This document shows, in pieces, positions 9,289 to 18,307 of a stretch of DNA of 64,000 nt. The notes below the pieces were generated by a model, which was not told the DNA's origin, made no database searches, and saw only the letters and a program-made list of their open reading frames with translations. The stretch lies in NCBI RefSeq assembly GCF_011378905.1, contig NZ_WTPY01000010.1:1-64000 (forward strand), in the 5' to 3' direction. The position numbers and the translations under genes were made by a program. The DNA is from Paraglaciecola sp. 20A4. GTDB lineage: Bacteria; Pseudomonadota; Gammaproteobacteria; Enterobacterales; Alteromonadaceae. The stretch's first letter is position 1. Each line of letters begins with the position of its first letter.

Positions 9289-9310
9289 ACGGATAGCTGA
9301 TGCTATCCGT
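9289..9310. terminator. Terminator hairpin between convergent genes
   Basis: ACGGATAGC and GCTATCCGT form a perfect 9-bp stem with a 4-base loop. On the minus strand it is followed by TTTT, fitting termination of the RIO kinase gene; it may also stop the protease transcript from the other side. Confidence 0.65.
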
Positions 9311-9349
9311 GACGAAGCGGTTATTTGCTAGCAAGTAAAATCCTGCTAG

Positions 9350-10207
9350 CTATTCCTCTTCGCTAGGGCCTGCTATACGCGCCTTACGTTCTTGCTCTTC
9401 CTCGAACGCAGCTTTAATTTCTTCTAGAACAGTGTCTACATCCGCTTCATCGTCAGGGAAATCAAAATGTCCTGTCAACTGGGTATCAGGTTCAAGTTCA
9501 CCGGATTCAAACAACGCCCACATTTCTTCCGCATAGTGCGTATCTTTCAACTCTGGAGCAAATTGACCGTAATACTCAGTCATATTGCGCACGTCACGCT
9601 GCAACATACTAAACGCATTATTATTCGCTGCAGCGTCGACCACTTGTGGTAAATCGATAATAACCGGGCCGTATGCATCAACTAAAACGTTAAATTCGGA
9701 TAAATCCCCGTGCACTAAGCCAGCCAAAAGCATTCGCATAACATACACCATCACCACAGCATGATCTTCTATGGCCTGCTCAGCAGACATAGCGACGTCA
9801 TTTAGGCGCGGCGCCACATCACCGTCATCGTCAGTGATTAGCTCCATTAGCAATACGCCGTCATAGCATCCGTAAGGTTCAGGCACACGCACACCGGCTT
9901 TTGCCAACGTAAATAATGCATCGACTTCGGTGTTTTGCCAAGCATCTTCCTGTTGCTTACGACCAAACTTAGAGCCCTTTTCCATGGCGCGAGCGCGGCG
10001 GGTATTACGCACTTTACGGCCTTCTTGATATTGCGCTGCTTTTTTAAAGCTACGCTTCATCGCTTCTTTATATACTTTGGCACAGCGGATTTCTTTACCA
10101 CACAGTACAGCGTACACGGTGGCTTCTTTACCACTCATAAGCTGGTAAAGCACCTCATCAACAAGGCCATCATCAACCAGTGGTTGGATTCGTTTTGGTA
10201 TTTTCAT
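9350..10207 (-). CDS. RIO1-type serine protein kinase
   Basis: A 285-residue atypical protein kinase of the bacterial RIO1 group. It shows SGKEATVYAV (25-34) as nucleotide loop, the ATP-binding lysine in CAKVYK (44), the catalytic loop HGDLSEFNVLV (166-176) and the metal-binding IIDLPQ (183-188) that replaces DFG. The basic insert KVRNTRRARAMEKGSKFGRK is typical. The bacterial target is not established; archaeal and eukaryotic RIO1 act in ribosome maturation. The acidic C-terminus may be regulatory. Single gene, with a terminator hairpin at 9289-9310. Confidence 0.9.
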   Translation of the reverse strand: MKIPKRIQPLVDDGLVDEVLYQLMSGKEATVYAVLCGKEIRCAKVYKEAMKRSFKKAAQYQEGRKVRNTRRARAMEKGSKFGRKQQEDAWQNTEVDALFTLAKAGVRVPEPYGCYDGVLLMELITDDDGDVAPRLNDVAMSAEQAIEDHAVVMVYVMRMLLAGLVHGDLSEFNVLVDAYGPVIIDLPQVVDAAANNNAFSMLQRDVRNMTEYYGQFAPELKDTHYAEEMWALFESGELEPDTQLTGHFDFPDDEADVDTVLEEIKAAFEEEQERKARIAGPSEEE

Positions 10208-10637
10208 GGCGCCGTTATACAGCAGTTAAGGCATGCTTGGAATAGCAGCAAAAGATTGTCATACACTTACTCAATGAAACACCTTAGAAATGAAGTTAGA
10301 TATTGGCTTTGAACGGACGCTTAGTCACGACTCTGTTTAGGTCACTTTTAGCGTCTCGTCATCAATTAAAAGCAGGTTAAAACACTCACACTTTGTAGTA
10401 GATTAATCTGCTAATGTTTCAATATCAAGTGCTTAAACGACGTCTCGACAAAATCAGTTAAGTTGATCCTAACAAACTTAATTTAACAAACTTTCCTCAA
10501 GCAATTTGACAATTAATGTTGCTTGAAAATCAAGATTTTAAAGCAACCTACAACACAAACCGCACATCAGTGTTGCCGGAGTGCGCGAAGTGCTATGCTG
10601 CAACCTAGGCTTTGTTGTTCACGCCATTAGGAACCCT
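10208..10637. other. Intergenic region with an 8-bp inverted repeat
   Basis: About 430 bases between divergent genes, AT-rich, with no convincing ORF. TCAAGCAA (10497-10504) and TTGCTTGA (10519-10526) form a perfect inverted repeat around 14 bases, about 110 bases before the secreted unknown gene. It could be an operator or part of a leader hairpin. Confidence 0.5.
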
Positions 10638-11477
10638 ATGAAGATAAAAATACCGAAATGTTTTTTGTTAGTTAGTTACCTTTCATTAGTCAGCTTGGGC
10701 GTAGCCCACGCCGCGATCGTTCATCCATTAGAACAAACCACTGGATTAAAACGCTTTGATGCATCTCAGCGTTTAGGTACCGACCAAAATAGCCGCAGTA
10801 CCATGGACATAAAACATATCCATATTGGGGATAACGCCCTCGCCAGTGCCATGATGCTGTATGACCAAGGGGCAAAACTACACCATATTGCCCGCAGTAC
10901 CCGCAGCGATAAAGTTCGCCTAAGTTTCTATCAACCCTACCAAACCTCGCGCTTAGAACAGCGAATAGAGCTGCACTTCAATAAATTTAACGGTTTCATC
11001 AATGAAATTAAAAGCCTGTATACCGTTGAGAGTGCTTATATTGGCATCAAAGAAGTATTGAAAGATGTGCTCGCATCAGCAGTTTCTAAGTATGGAGAAC
11101 CTCTGACGATTGAGACTGCACGCAAGCAAATCAGCACGCAGCAAGGTGATGTGCCGCTTCATAGTTTTGTAGCAGCGTTAAACCCAAGAGAAGATGTTGC
11201 GAATGACGTTATAGAATACTTCGAAGCGTTGGAAGTATCACGCAGTGCTAAATTTGTCAGTGATGATACCGGGTACGCTGTATTGCACAGTGGCTTTAAC
11301 CGATGCTATGTATGGCAAATGCACAGTTACAATGAAGTACTAACGTTGTGCTCGTTCGACCCATCGGCAGCCAATTCAGCTAATCGCGGGGTAGAATTGT
11401 CGTTGATTGATTTTGCAGTACAGGAAAAAATTGCTTCCACTGAAAAAATCAAAAGTGAATTATCGTTAAGCTTGTAA
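10638..11477 (+). CDS. Secreted protein of unknown function
   Basis: A 279-residue exported protein that I do not recognise. The N-terminus, MKIKIPKCFLLVSYLSLVSL then GVAHA, is a clear signal peptide, so I start it at the ATG at 10638 (preceded by TAGGAA), 19 codons inside the longest frame. The mature part mixes strands and helices and contains two Cys near the C-terminus (RCYVWQ and LTLCSF) that could form a periplasmic disulfide. It is monocistronic, with a 430-base upstream region containing an inverted repeat. Confidence 0.65.
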   Translation: MKIKIPKCFLLVSYLSLVSLGVAHAAIVHPLEQTTGLKRFDASQRLGTDQNSRSTMDIKHIHIGDNALASAMMLYDQGAKLHHIARSTRSDKVRLSFYQPYQTSRLEQRIELHFNKFNGFINEIKSLYTVESAYIGIKEVLKDVLASAVSKYGEPLTIETARKQISTQQGDVPLHSFVAALNPREDVANDVIEYFEALEVSRSAKFVSDDTGYAVLHSGFNRCYVWQMHSYNEVLTLCSFDPSAANSANRGVELSLIDFAVQEKIASTEKIKSELSLSL

Positions 11478-11609
11478 GCTGTGACAGCTATTTATCGGCA
11501 CTAAAAACCGCGAATATTATAATTTATAAGCAAAATGGGGCTGTCAAATGTGTCGATTCAAGACATAATTCGGTTTCTGTCCTTAAAACGAACAAACTAG
11601 GAAAAATAA

Positions 11610-12506
11610 ATGACTGTAAAACGTATTGGTCATCGTTACATCGATGCCGCCAGTGGTAAAACGTTAGATGTGTGGTTCCCACGCGCAAACACCCAAATTG
11701 CGCGTAGCTGCCTAGCCCAAAAAGTGGGATTGATTAGCAGCGATTTCGTTGAAATTGAACTTGAAATTGACGGCGCGCCAAAAACCATCGAAGACGCTTA
11801 CCTGCGTTTGCATTTGTTATCTGAAGGCACAGTGCAACCAAATTGCATCAACCTAACTGGCATATTTGGTTTATTGACGAATGTAGCCTGGACCTCAGCA
11901 GGCCCGGTATTACCGAACAAAGTCGACGAGCTTCGTGGTGCCATTGCCAATGAACACCACCATTTAAGCATTACCTCTATTGACAAATTCCCGCGCATGA
12001 CCGATTACGTTATTCCTGAGGGCGTACGAATTGGTGATGCAGACCGTGTACGTTTAGGCGCACATTTAGCTGCTGGCAGCACCGTAATGCACGAAGGTTT
12101 CGTTAACTTCAATGCAGGTACACTCGGTAGCTCTATGGTTGAAGGACGTATTTCTCAGGGCGTAGTCGTAGGCGACGGCTCTGACATAGGTGGCGGTGCA
12201 TCCACTATGGGCACATTGTCTGGTGGTGGCAAGAGCATTAACGCTATAGGCAAAAACAGCATGGTAGGTGCTAATGCAGGTATCGGTATTTCACTCGGTG
12301 ATGATTGTATCGTTGAAGCGGGTCTGTATATTACCGCGGGGACTAAAGTAAAGACCCCTGATGGTGAAGTGGTATCCGCACGCCAGTTGTCAGGTATGAA
12401 CGGTTTGTTATTCCGTCGCAATAGCCAAACGGGTTCAGTTGAAGCGATTGTTGCAGATTCTTCTAAGTGGGGCGGTCTTAATGCCAGCTTGCACAACAAT
12501 GACTAA
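11610..12506 (+). CDS. dapD: Tetrahydrodipicolinate N-succinyltransferase
   Basis: Transfers succinyl from succinyl-CoA to tetrahydrodipicolinate in lysine and meso-diaminopimelate synthesis. The 298-residue protein has a left-handed beta-helix built of hexapeptides (about 130-265), including GTLGSSMVEGRISQGVVVGD and GGGASTMGTLSGGG. It belongs to the subclass seen in Pseudomonas and Actinobacteria rather than the enteric DapD. AGGAAAA precedes the ATG. It stands alone and ends in a strong terminator. The aspartokinase that feeds the same pathway is encoded at 42557-43912. Confidence 0.93.
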   Translation: MTVKRIGHRYIDAASGKTLDVWFPRANTQIARSCLAQKVGLISSDFVEIELEIDGAPKTIEDAYLRLHLLSEGTVQPNCINLTGIFGLLTNVAWTSAGPVLPNKVDELRGAIANEHHHLSITSIDKFPRMTDYVIPEGVRIGDADRVRLGAHLAAGSTVMHEGFVNFNAGTLGSSMVEGRISQGVVVGDGSDIGGGASTMGTLSGGGKSINAIGKNSMVGANAGIGISLGDDCIVEAGLYITAGTKVKTPDGEVVSARQLSGMNGLLFRRNSQTGSVEAIVADSSKWGGLNASLHNND

Positions 12507-12555
12507 TTCGTTTTAAGCCGCTGATAAATAAGACGTTTAGTTAGAATTTAAAAAT

Positions 12556-12581
12556 AAAACCAGCTGAAAAGCTGGTTTTTT
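12556..12581. terminator. Bidirectional terminator, dapD / acr3
   Basis: AAAACCAGCT and AGCTGGTTTT form a 10-bp stem with a GAAA loop, followed by T6 on the plus strand. On the minus strand it is followed by TTTTATTTTTAAA, so it can serve both convergent genes. Confidence 0.9.
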
Positions 12582-12649
12582 ATGCTTACAATGAATATTA
12601 GGCCCAAGGGATTATCTGCGCATTAATACCATTTCGATGCCGATTTTTA

Positions 12650-13687
12650 TCAATCAAACCACTGACGAGTACGGTTGGCAAAATACACCAAAGACAACAT
12701 AACTGGCACCTCAACTAAGACCCCCACTACTGTGGCCAGCGCAGCGCCTGAGTGAAGCCCAAACAACGATATTGCTACCGCGACGGCCAATTCAAAAAAG
12801 TTAGATGAGCCAATCATACTGGCTGGTGCAGCTACATTATGGGGTAAGCGCAGGCGTTTTGCTGCGTAGTAAGTAATGGCAAAAATACCATAGGTTTGCA
12901 GCAACAAAGGGATCGCAATTAAGACGATCATTTGTGGTTGTTCCAGGATTGTTTGTGCTTGAAATCCGAATAGTAAAACGACTGTCGCTAATAGACCAAT
13001 AATTGACCAAGGCTTCAGTACACTCACAAATTTAGTAATCCTCGCATCATCGGTTTGCGACTCAGCAGTACCAGTCCCTTTATTCAACCACGAACGTGTC
13101 ATCGCTCCCGCGAGTAAAGGTAAGAGCACGTACAACACCACTGAAATAATCAACGTTTCCCAAGGTACTTGAATATCACTCATACCGAGCAACAACGCAC
13201 TAATCGGTGCGAACGCGAAAATCATGATGATATCGTTCACCGATACTTGCACCAACGTATAATTTGCATCGCCTTTTGTCAGTTGGCTCCAGATAAAAAC
13301 CATGGCGGTACACGGCGCTACGCCAAGTAAAATCATGCCAGCTATATATTCGTTCGCAGTTTGCGGGTCGACCCAATCGGCGAATATTCCTTTAAAAAAT
13401 AGCCAACCTAATGCGGCCATGGTAAAGGGTTTAACCAACCAATTAATAACCAATGTCAGTATTAAGCCTCGGGGTTTACGCCCCACATCTTTGATCGACG
13501 AAAAGTCAATTTGGATCATCATCGGGTAAATCATCAACCAAATCAGTACCGCCACCACCAGATTAACGTGTGCATATTCAAAACCAGCTATCTCTGCAAA
13601 TAACTCCGGTTGCATACTGCCTAACAGCACGCCCGCAGCAATACCTAGCGCGACCCAAACTGATAAATAACGTTCAAATAAGCCCAT
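12650..13687 (-). CDS. acr3: Arsenite efflux transporter, ACR3 family
   Basis: Exports As(III) across the inner membrane. The 345-residue protein has about ten hydrophobic segments. The family motif [15 protein letters not shown] carries the conserved Cys needed for transport, and [12 protein letters not shown] follows. It is the last gene of arsR-arsC-arsH-acr3, 27 bases after arsH. This is the ACR3 type, not the ArsB type; some databases label it arsB, so the symbol should be used with care. Confidence 0.92.
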   Translation of the reverse strand: MGLFERYLSVWVALGIAAGVLLGSMQPELFAEIAGFEYAHVNLVVAVLIWLMIYPMMIQIDFSSIKDVGRKPRGLILTLVINWLVKPFTMAALGWLFFKGIFADWVDPQTANEYIAGMILLGVAPCTAMVFIWSQLTKGDANYTLVQVSVNDIIMIFAFAPISALLLGMSDIQVPWETLIISVVLYVLLPLLAGAMTRSWLNKGTGTAESQTDDARITKFVSVLKPWSIIGLLATVVLLFGFQAQTILEQPQMIVLIAIPLLLQTYGIFAITYYAAKRLRLPHNVAAPASMIGSSNFFELAVAVAISLFGLHSGAALATVVGVLVEVPVMLSLVYFANRTRQWFD

Positions 13688-13714
13688 AATACTCGCCTTA
13701 CCCTTTGCTTAAAA

Positions 13715-14461
13715 TTATATCGACCGCTGATTTACGCGCTGGCTAACCTTTTCAGCGCTTTCTACTCTCTCAGAATAACGATCTACCAAATAATCGGTGT
13801 TATCTCGCGTCAGTAAAGTAAACTTCATCAGCTCTTCCAGCACATCCACAATACGATTGTAATAAGGTGATGGCATCATCTGATCATTTTCGTCGAACTC
13901 CATAAAGGCTCTTGCCACTGAAGACTGATTAGGTATGGTTAACATACGCATCCAGCGCCCCAAAATGCGCATCTGATTTACCGCATTAAATGACTGGGAA
14001 CCACCGGAAACTTGCATAACCGCCAAGGTTTTACCCTGAGTAGGCCTCACCCCACCTAATGACAAGGGCACCCAATCAATTTGGCTTTTCATAATGCCCG
14101 TCATGGCACCGTGGCGTTCAGGTGAACACCATACCTGTCCTTCTGACCACAACATAAGGTCTCGCAATTCAGCGACTTTAGGGTGCATTTCATCTTCTGC
14201 GTCCGGCAAGGGCAAACCTGTCGGATCAAATATCCGGGTATCTGCGCCCATGGCGTTGAGTAATCTAGCGCTCTCTTGCACCACTAAGCGACTAAACGAG
14301 CGCGTTCGAAGTGATCCGTACAACAACAGGATCCTTGGTTTGTGTTTTGACCCCGCACTTTTGAAATTACCTGAAGACGGAACGACGAATGACTCTGTCG
14401 CTATATTTTCTGATAAGTCTGCTGGCACCTCTGGTGCGTCAATGGGGTTAAAATCGGACAT
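13715..14461 (-). CDS. arsH: Arsenical resistance flavoprotein ArsH
   Basis: An NADPH-dependent FMN reductase; ArsH proteins oxidise trivalent organoarsenicals. The 248-residue protein shows the flavodoxin-like start [16 protein letters not shown] with the FMN phosphate loop, [21 protein letters not shown], and [16 protein letters not shown]. Its ATG overlaps the arsC stop by one base (TAATG), so translation is probably coupled. Its presence suggests resistance that includes organic arsenicals as well as inorganic arsenic. Confidence 0.92.
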   Translation of the reverse strand: MSDFNPIDAPEVPADLSENIATESFVVPSSGNFKSAGSKHKPRILLLYGSLRTRSFSRLVVQESARLLNAMGADTRIFDPTGLPLPDAEDEMHPKVAELRDLMLWSEGQVWCSPERHGAMTGIMKSQIDWVPLSLGGVRPTQGKTLAVMQVSGGSQSFNAVNQMRILGRWMRMLTIPNQSSVARAFMEFDENDQMMPSPYYNRIVDVLEELMKFTLLTRDNTDYLVDRYSERVESAEKVSQRVNQRSI

Positions 14462-14934
14462 TATTGTGCTCCCAGTACAGCAAAGGCATCACGCAATGCT
14501 TGAGGATTTTTCCTGTCTAACGCCAAGCGCGACATAGCGTGTACTCGTTGAGTAATTTCTTCGATTGTCGCGCGAAAAGCATGGGCGATTTCCTCATCAT
14601 TACCCGTTAATTTTGATGGATCTGATAAGCCCCAATGCACCTTAACGCTATCACCAAACCATAGTGGACAAGCCTCACCCGCCGCACTGTCACAAACGGT
14701 AATGACCACATCTGGGGCAAACGCTTCAAATTCATCCCAAGACTGGCTCTTTAGTCCGTCGGTGGCAATGCCCGCTTCCTGTAAGTATTTAATAGATAAT
14801 GGGTGCACTTCACCAACAGGCTGGCTGCCTGCGCTGCGGGCGTCAAACTCGCCTTGCCCAACATGATTAGTAATGGCCTCAGATAAAATGCTGCGACAGC
14901 GATTGTGGGTACAAATAAAAAGGACTTTTAACAT
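14461..14934 (-). CDS. arsC: Arsenate reductase, low-molecular-weight phosphatase type
   Basis: Reduces As(V) to As(III) for export by Acr3. The 157-residue protein has the phosphatase-like P-loop CTHNRCRS with nucleophilic Cys8, and the redox pair Cys81 and Cys89 in [10 protein letters not shown]. That arrangement belongs to the thioredoxin-coupled family rather than the glutaredoxin-dependent plasmid R773 type. It is the second gene of the operon, 78 bases after arsR and overlapping arsH by one base. Confidence 0.92.
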   Translation of the reverse strand: MLKVLFICTHNRCRSILSEAITNHVGQGEFDARSAGSQPVGEVHPLSIKYLQEAGIATDGLKSQSWDEFEAFAPDVVITVCDSAAGEACPLWFGDSVKVHWGLSDPSKLTGNDEEIAHAFRATIEEITQRVHAMSRLALDRKNPQALRDAFAVLGAQ

Positions 14935-15012
14935 GATATAGCTCTACTATTTTCCGTTATTTAGTGGGTAATGGTTTTACAGTGTTAGCGAATTTTCCAT
15001 ACTGGCGATCCG

Positions 15013-15360
15013 TCAATCACAACATTCATTTTGCTTGGCAATATTCAAATTGGTAATGCAGTCATTCAAATAGGCCTCTGTATTATGGGCAGTGGTTTGC
15101 AGTACGGTCATAGCCCAATCCGGCATCTTTGGATTAATGGAATAATAAACCCACTTCCCTCGGCGCTCATCAAGCAAAATATGGCAACGGCGTAGATCAG
15201 CTAAATGACGCGACACTTTAGGCTGACTCAATTTCAAGGCAGTAATTAAATCACATACACACAACTCTTCTTCGAGATAAATTAACATTAACGCCTTAAG
15301 TCGTGTGTCATCAGACAAGCATTTATAAAACGTAAGAGGGGACAAAATCGGGGTAGACAT
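15013..15360 (-). CDS. arsR: Arsenic-responsive repressor ArsR
   Basis: A 115-residue winged-helix repressor that leaves DNA when it binds As(III). The metalloid-binding motif ELCVCDL (Cys34, Cys36) sits at the start of the recognition region, followed by LSQPKVSRHLADLRR. A C-terminal CC pair (NECCD) is also present. It is the first gene of the ars operon. The dyad-rich sequence at 15378-15401, just upstream of its start, is the probable autoregulatory operator. Confidence 0.93.
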   Translation of the reverse strand: MSTPILSPLTFYKCLSDDTRLKALMLIYLEEELCVCDLITALKLSQPKVSRHLADLRRCHILLDERRGKWVYYSINPKMPDWAMTVLQTTAHNTEAYLNDCITNLNIAKQNECCD

Positions 15361-15377
15361 ACAACGCTCCGCAGCTT

Positions 15378-15401
15378 GATATGCGAAATATCATATATAT
15401 G
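15378..15401. promoter_or_regulatory. Candidate ArsR operator
   Basis: GATAT-GCGAA-ATATC overlaps the palindrome CATATATATG, 18-41 bases upstream of the arsR start. The position and AT-rich dyad form suit an ArsR-family operator overlapping the promoter. No binding consensus for this particular ArsR is known to me. Confidence 0.45.
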
Positions 15402-15571
15402 TTTTTACGAATGTCAATTATTGATTTCTGCATATAGAATGAATGTTATCAAGGGATCATTCGAAACCTAATCATTGTTACTTTTATCTAAGAGACTGGC
15501 ATTTGCCTGCAATAACGAGGTATAACAAACACCTACCTCGTAGATAAAACCATTACTGATACGGAAAAAAT

Positions 15572-16609
15572 ATGCTTACAAGCAACAACTTCATCGGTGA
15601 TTGGCTTCCCGTTGTCATCACATTGGGTATTTTTGGGTTGCTCACTTGGTTAGTGCAAGCCGTGTTCTTTAATAAGCTAAAGCGCACGGGAGATGAGAAT
15701 ATATTTGCTCGTCAGCTTGGTATGTTAACGCTTATGCTAGTGGGCCTGATCACAGTGGTGATTATGCTGCCGGTATCAGAAAGTCTAGAGCTACAGATAT
15801 TAAGCTTAATAGGCTTAGTACTCTCTGGTTTGCTGGCATTTTCCTCTACCACTTTGTTTAGCAACTTGATGGCCGGAGCATTAATGCGCTTCACTCAGCC
15901 TTTTCGCACTGGCGACTTTATTAGTTTTGATACCTTCTTTGGCCGCGTAACTGAATTAGGTCTGTTTGACTGTGAAATTCAAACTGAAACCCGAGAACTG
16001 GTGTCTATTCCTAACAACCTGTTGATCAATAAACCCCTTAGCGTCATTCGCCGTTCAGGCACTATTATCAGTGTCGAATTATCTTTAGGTTATGATTTGC
16101 ATCACAGCAAGATAGATGCGTTATTATTACAAGCGGCTAAACAAACTGGACTAGAAGATCCTTTTGTGCACGTTACCCAGCTTGGTGATTTTTCGGTCAC
16201 CTACCGGGTCAGCGGTCTACTTGTTGAGACAAAGAATCTGCTTACTGCCCGTTCAAATTTTCATCGACATGTGCTCGATTGCTTACATGACAATGATATA
16301 GAAATAATGTCGCCTACCTTTGTTAGCCAACACGCAGGCCCAGACGTAGAGCGAAAAATCGCCCACTCCCCAGGCTTTAATCAGATACAAAACGACAGCA
16401 CAGCAGAAGACGTGGTCTTTGACAAAGCAGAGCAGGCCCAACAACAAGCGACTGACAAAGTCGACTTACTCGAACAAATTAAAACCTTAGAAAGCAAAAT
16501 CCCCGAGGCCGAAAAAGATCAGCGCAGAGCCATGGAGAAGCGTATCGATACGTTAAAACAAGAACTCGCTGATATTAAAAGCGTAGTAGAAACGCCAGAG
16601 GATGAATAG
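15572..16609 (+). CDS. Mechanosensitive ion channel, MscS family
   Basis: A 345-residue inner-membrane channel that would open under membrane tension. There are about three hydrophobic segments in the first 110 residues, then the MscS pore-beta region (LLAFSSTTLFSNLMAGALMRFTQPFRTGDFI), the strand-rich FFGRVTELGLFDCEIQT, and VSIPNNLLINKPL. The C-terminus (about 265-345) is a charged coiled coil rich in Glu, Lys and Gln, longer than in compact MscS proteins. Divergent from the ars operon, so the ars promoter region and its own are close together. Confidence 0.9.
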   Translation: MLTSNNFIGDWLPVVITLGIFGLLTWLVQAVFFNKLKRTGDENIFARQLGMLTLMLVGLITVVIMLPVSESLELQILSLIGLVLSGLLAFSSTTLFSNLMAGALMRFTQPFRTGDFISFDTFFGRVTELGLFDCEIQTETRELVSIPNNLLINKPLSVIRRSGTIISVELSLGYDLHHSKIDALLLQAAKQTGLEDPFVHVTQLGDFSVTYRVSGLLVETKNLLTARSNFHRHVLDCLHDNDIEIMSPTFVSQHAGPDVERKIAHSPGFNQIQNDSTAEDVVFDKAEQAQQQATDKVDLLEQIKTLESKIPEAEKDQRRAMEKRIDTLKQELADIKSVVETPEDE

Positions 16610-16707
16610 TGAAAGGGCCAGTGGCTAGCCTAAATAGATGAATAGCCAGCGAAATAAGTATCTATTGGAATGAAGCAGTCCATGCTCTCAAAATCCTCAG
16701 TAAGTTC

Positions 16708-16730
16708 ATCAATCGATTGGATTGATTTTT
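16708..16730 (+). terminator. Probable terminator of the MscS-type gene
   Basis: ATCAATC and GATTGAT form a 7-bp stem with a 5-base loop, followed by TTTTTAATTT on the plus strand, about 100 bases past the stop codon. The stem is AT-rich, hence only moderate confidence. Confidence 0.5.
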
Positions 16731-16777
16731 AATTTGGTTAGTGCGCATGTTTCGTCTGCGATGTTTTCTTAAAAAAC

Positions 16778-17266
16778 TTAAAACTCACTTCGTAAAGCCC
16801 GTCTAGATGCCTTATCCACCAAGGTAAAGCGTTTATCCACTTCCGCTTTATTATTAGTAACTTGGTGACCTTTGACTTTCACGAATACACATTCAATTTT
16901 GCATATTAAACAATAGAAGTCTTGATATAATTGATAATTGCTCAGTCGTTTGTTGCGAGCAGAGAAATAATCATTTTGTTCTAGGCTGGCCTGCCTGCTC
17001 GGTAAGTCAATGATATTCTGTGAGTCAGTATACACAGTCAAACTTGAACCTTGACCATTCACCAAAGCATCTATTTCTGACAATGCCCATAACAGGGTTT
17101 GTAATTCAAGTTTAGTCGAACTTGTTTGTTCGAAACGTTTTATTTTAACTCGTTCTTTGAGGGTATCAATCGGCAGATTCTGATCAGATATAAGTAGGTA
17201 AGCGCCATAACCCACTTTTCGCTGAGAATTAACACTACCGTCAGTAAATAGTTGTAAATCCGGCAT
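16778..17266 (-). CDS. RNase H-like protein
   Basis: A 162-residue single-domain protein of the RNase HI superfamily. Catalytic residues are readable as Asp9 (LFTDGS), Glu54 (TKLELQTLL) and Asp81 (VYTDSQ), with KGH at His134 and a last Asp at 151 (VDKASRRAL). The segment between KGH and this Asp is longer than in Escherichia coli RnhA, and Asp144 is an alternative fourth residue. It is probably an accessory RNase H rather than the main rnhA product. It stands alone, convergent with the MscS-type gene. Confidence 0.8.
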   Translation of the reverse strand: MPDLQLFTDGSVNSQRKVGYGAYLLISDQNLPIDTLKERVKIKRFEQTSSTKLELQTLLWALSEIDALVNGQGSSLTVYTDSQNIIDLPSRQASLEQNDYFSARNKRLSNYQLYQDFYCLICKIECVFVKVKGHQVTNNKAEVDKRFTLVDKASRRALRSEF

Positions 17267-17432
17267 TATTTATCCGTTTAAAAATGGCTAAGCGTGAACA
17301 TTAACGTTTGCTTTTACAGCAATTTAATAATCAACGGATTGGGCGAATGAAGGTATTATATATTAAGAATATACCTATTAAGGTAACACGCATCCCGTTA
17401 CACTGGCTTTTTTTCCTTTATATAAAAAACCG

Positions 17433-17930
17433 ATGACCACAGCATTTACCTACTCCACGACCTATTTACTCGATAAAAGCCATTATATTGAAACTTACGA
17501 AGCATCGGTTCCAGCAGATAATTCAAAAAAAGTCTATCTGATTGCGGCTCTACTAGCGCTAGTAGGCTTAGCAGTACTTATGTTAACCGAGATAAACGCA
17601 TTTGTGGCTTGGTTTATCATCGCCCTAGGCGGCCTAGAAGTATTTAGTATTCGTTTTAAAAAACCGTGGTGGCTGGCCAGACAATTAATCAGCAAGGCAG
17701 CCAATACAGAACTGACGTTAACCATCGATGAAGACGCCGTCAGCAGCAAATCTATTCATATTGAAAGTATCATACGATGGGCCGATATCAGCAAAATAGA
17801 AAGCACCGAAAATGGCTGGCTGCTCTATCATAACGATAGCAAAAACTACCTATCGGCCAGAGCCCTAACGGAAGAAGCAAAAGCGTTTGTTATGGCAAAA
17901 ACACAATTAATAAACCCTAAAGCGAATTAA
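17433..17930 (+). CDS. YcxB family membrane protein
   Basis: A 165-residue protein with two transmembrane segments (about 34-50 and 55-68) followed by a cytoplasmic strand-rich domain containing the WADISKIESTENGWLLYHND stretch typical of the YcxB-like C-terminal domain. Function is unknown. It is monocistronic. Translation starts very close to an AT-rich upstream segment and I see no strong ribosome-binding site. Confidence 0.65.
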   Translation: MTTAFTYSTTYLLDKSHYIETYEASVPADNSKKVYLIAALLALVGLAVLMLTEINAFVAWFIIALGGLEVFSIRFKKPWWLARQLISKAANTELTLTIDEDAVSSKSIHIESIIRWADISKIESTENGWLLYHNDSKNYLSARALTEEAKAFVMAKTQLINPKAN

Positions 17931-18307
17931 GAAAGATACCGAACGTATAGTTAATCATCACGCACTTGGCAATGCGGTAATCATCTTAACCTTATAGGTA
18001 TATTAGCCGGTAAACCTTAAGTGTCAGATACATCTGATCTGTAGCGTGCTAAGCCTTTGGCTAATTTCAGCCAACTAAAAAGTGCACTAAATTTGAACTC
18101 TATATCGATGAAATAATCTGTATCGCAGCAAAATGACAGCTAAACGTAAATGCATTCGACGCGTCACTATTACTTTGACGAGATTCCATTTTTGATAGGA
18201 TGTTATTAAAAATGGAAGTGCGGCAAACTAAAACTTATCATAAGACCTATTGCTTTTGTAAAAGACAAAGAAAACACGGTTTTTTACCGTAGTAGAAATT
18301 GTCCTCC
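17931..18307. other. Gene-free interval with two hairpins
   Basis: No ORF of note in about 375 bases. TTCCATTTTT (18184-18193) and AAAAATGGAA (18208-18217) form a perfect 10-bp inverted repeat with a 14-base loop. A shorter hairpin, ACGGT (18276-18280) and ACCGT (18286-18290), lies just past the acyltransferase stop. On the minus strand the shorter one is followed by GTTTTCTTTG, so it may terminate that gene. Confidence 0.4.

Noticed and set aside
9327-9352. GCTAGCA/TGCTAGC inverted repeat at the end of the RIO kinase gene
   Set aside because: It overlaps the stop codon and lacks a T-run; the 9289-9310 hairpin is the better terminator.
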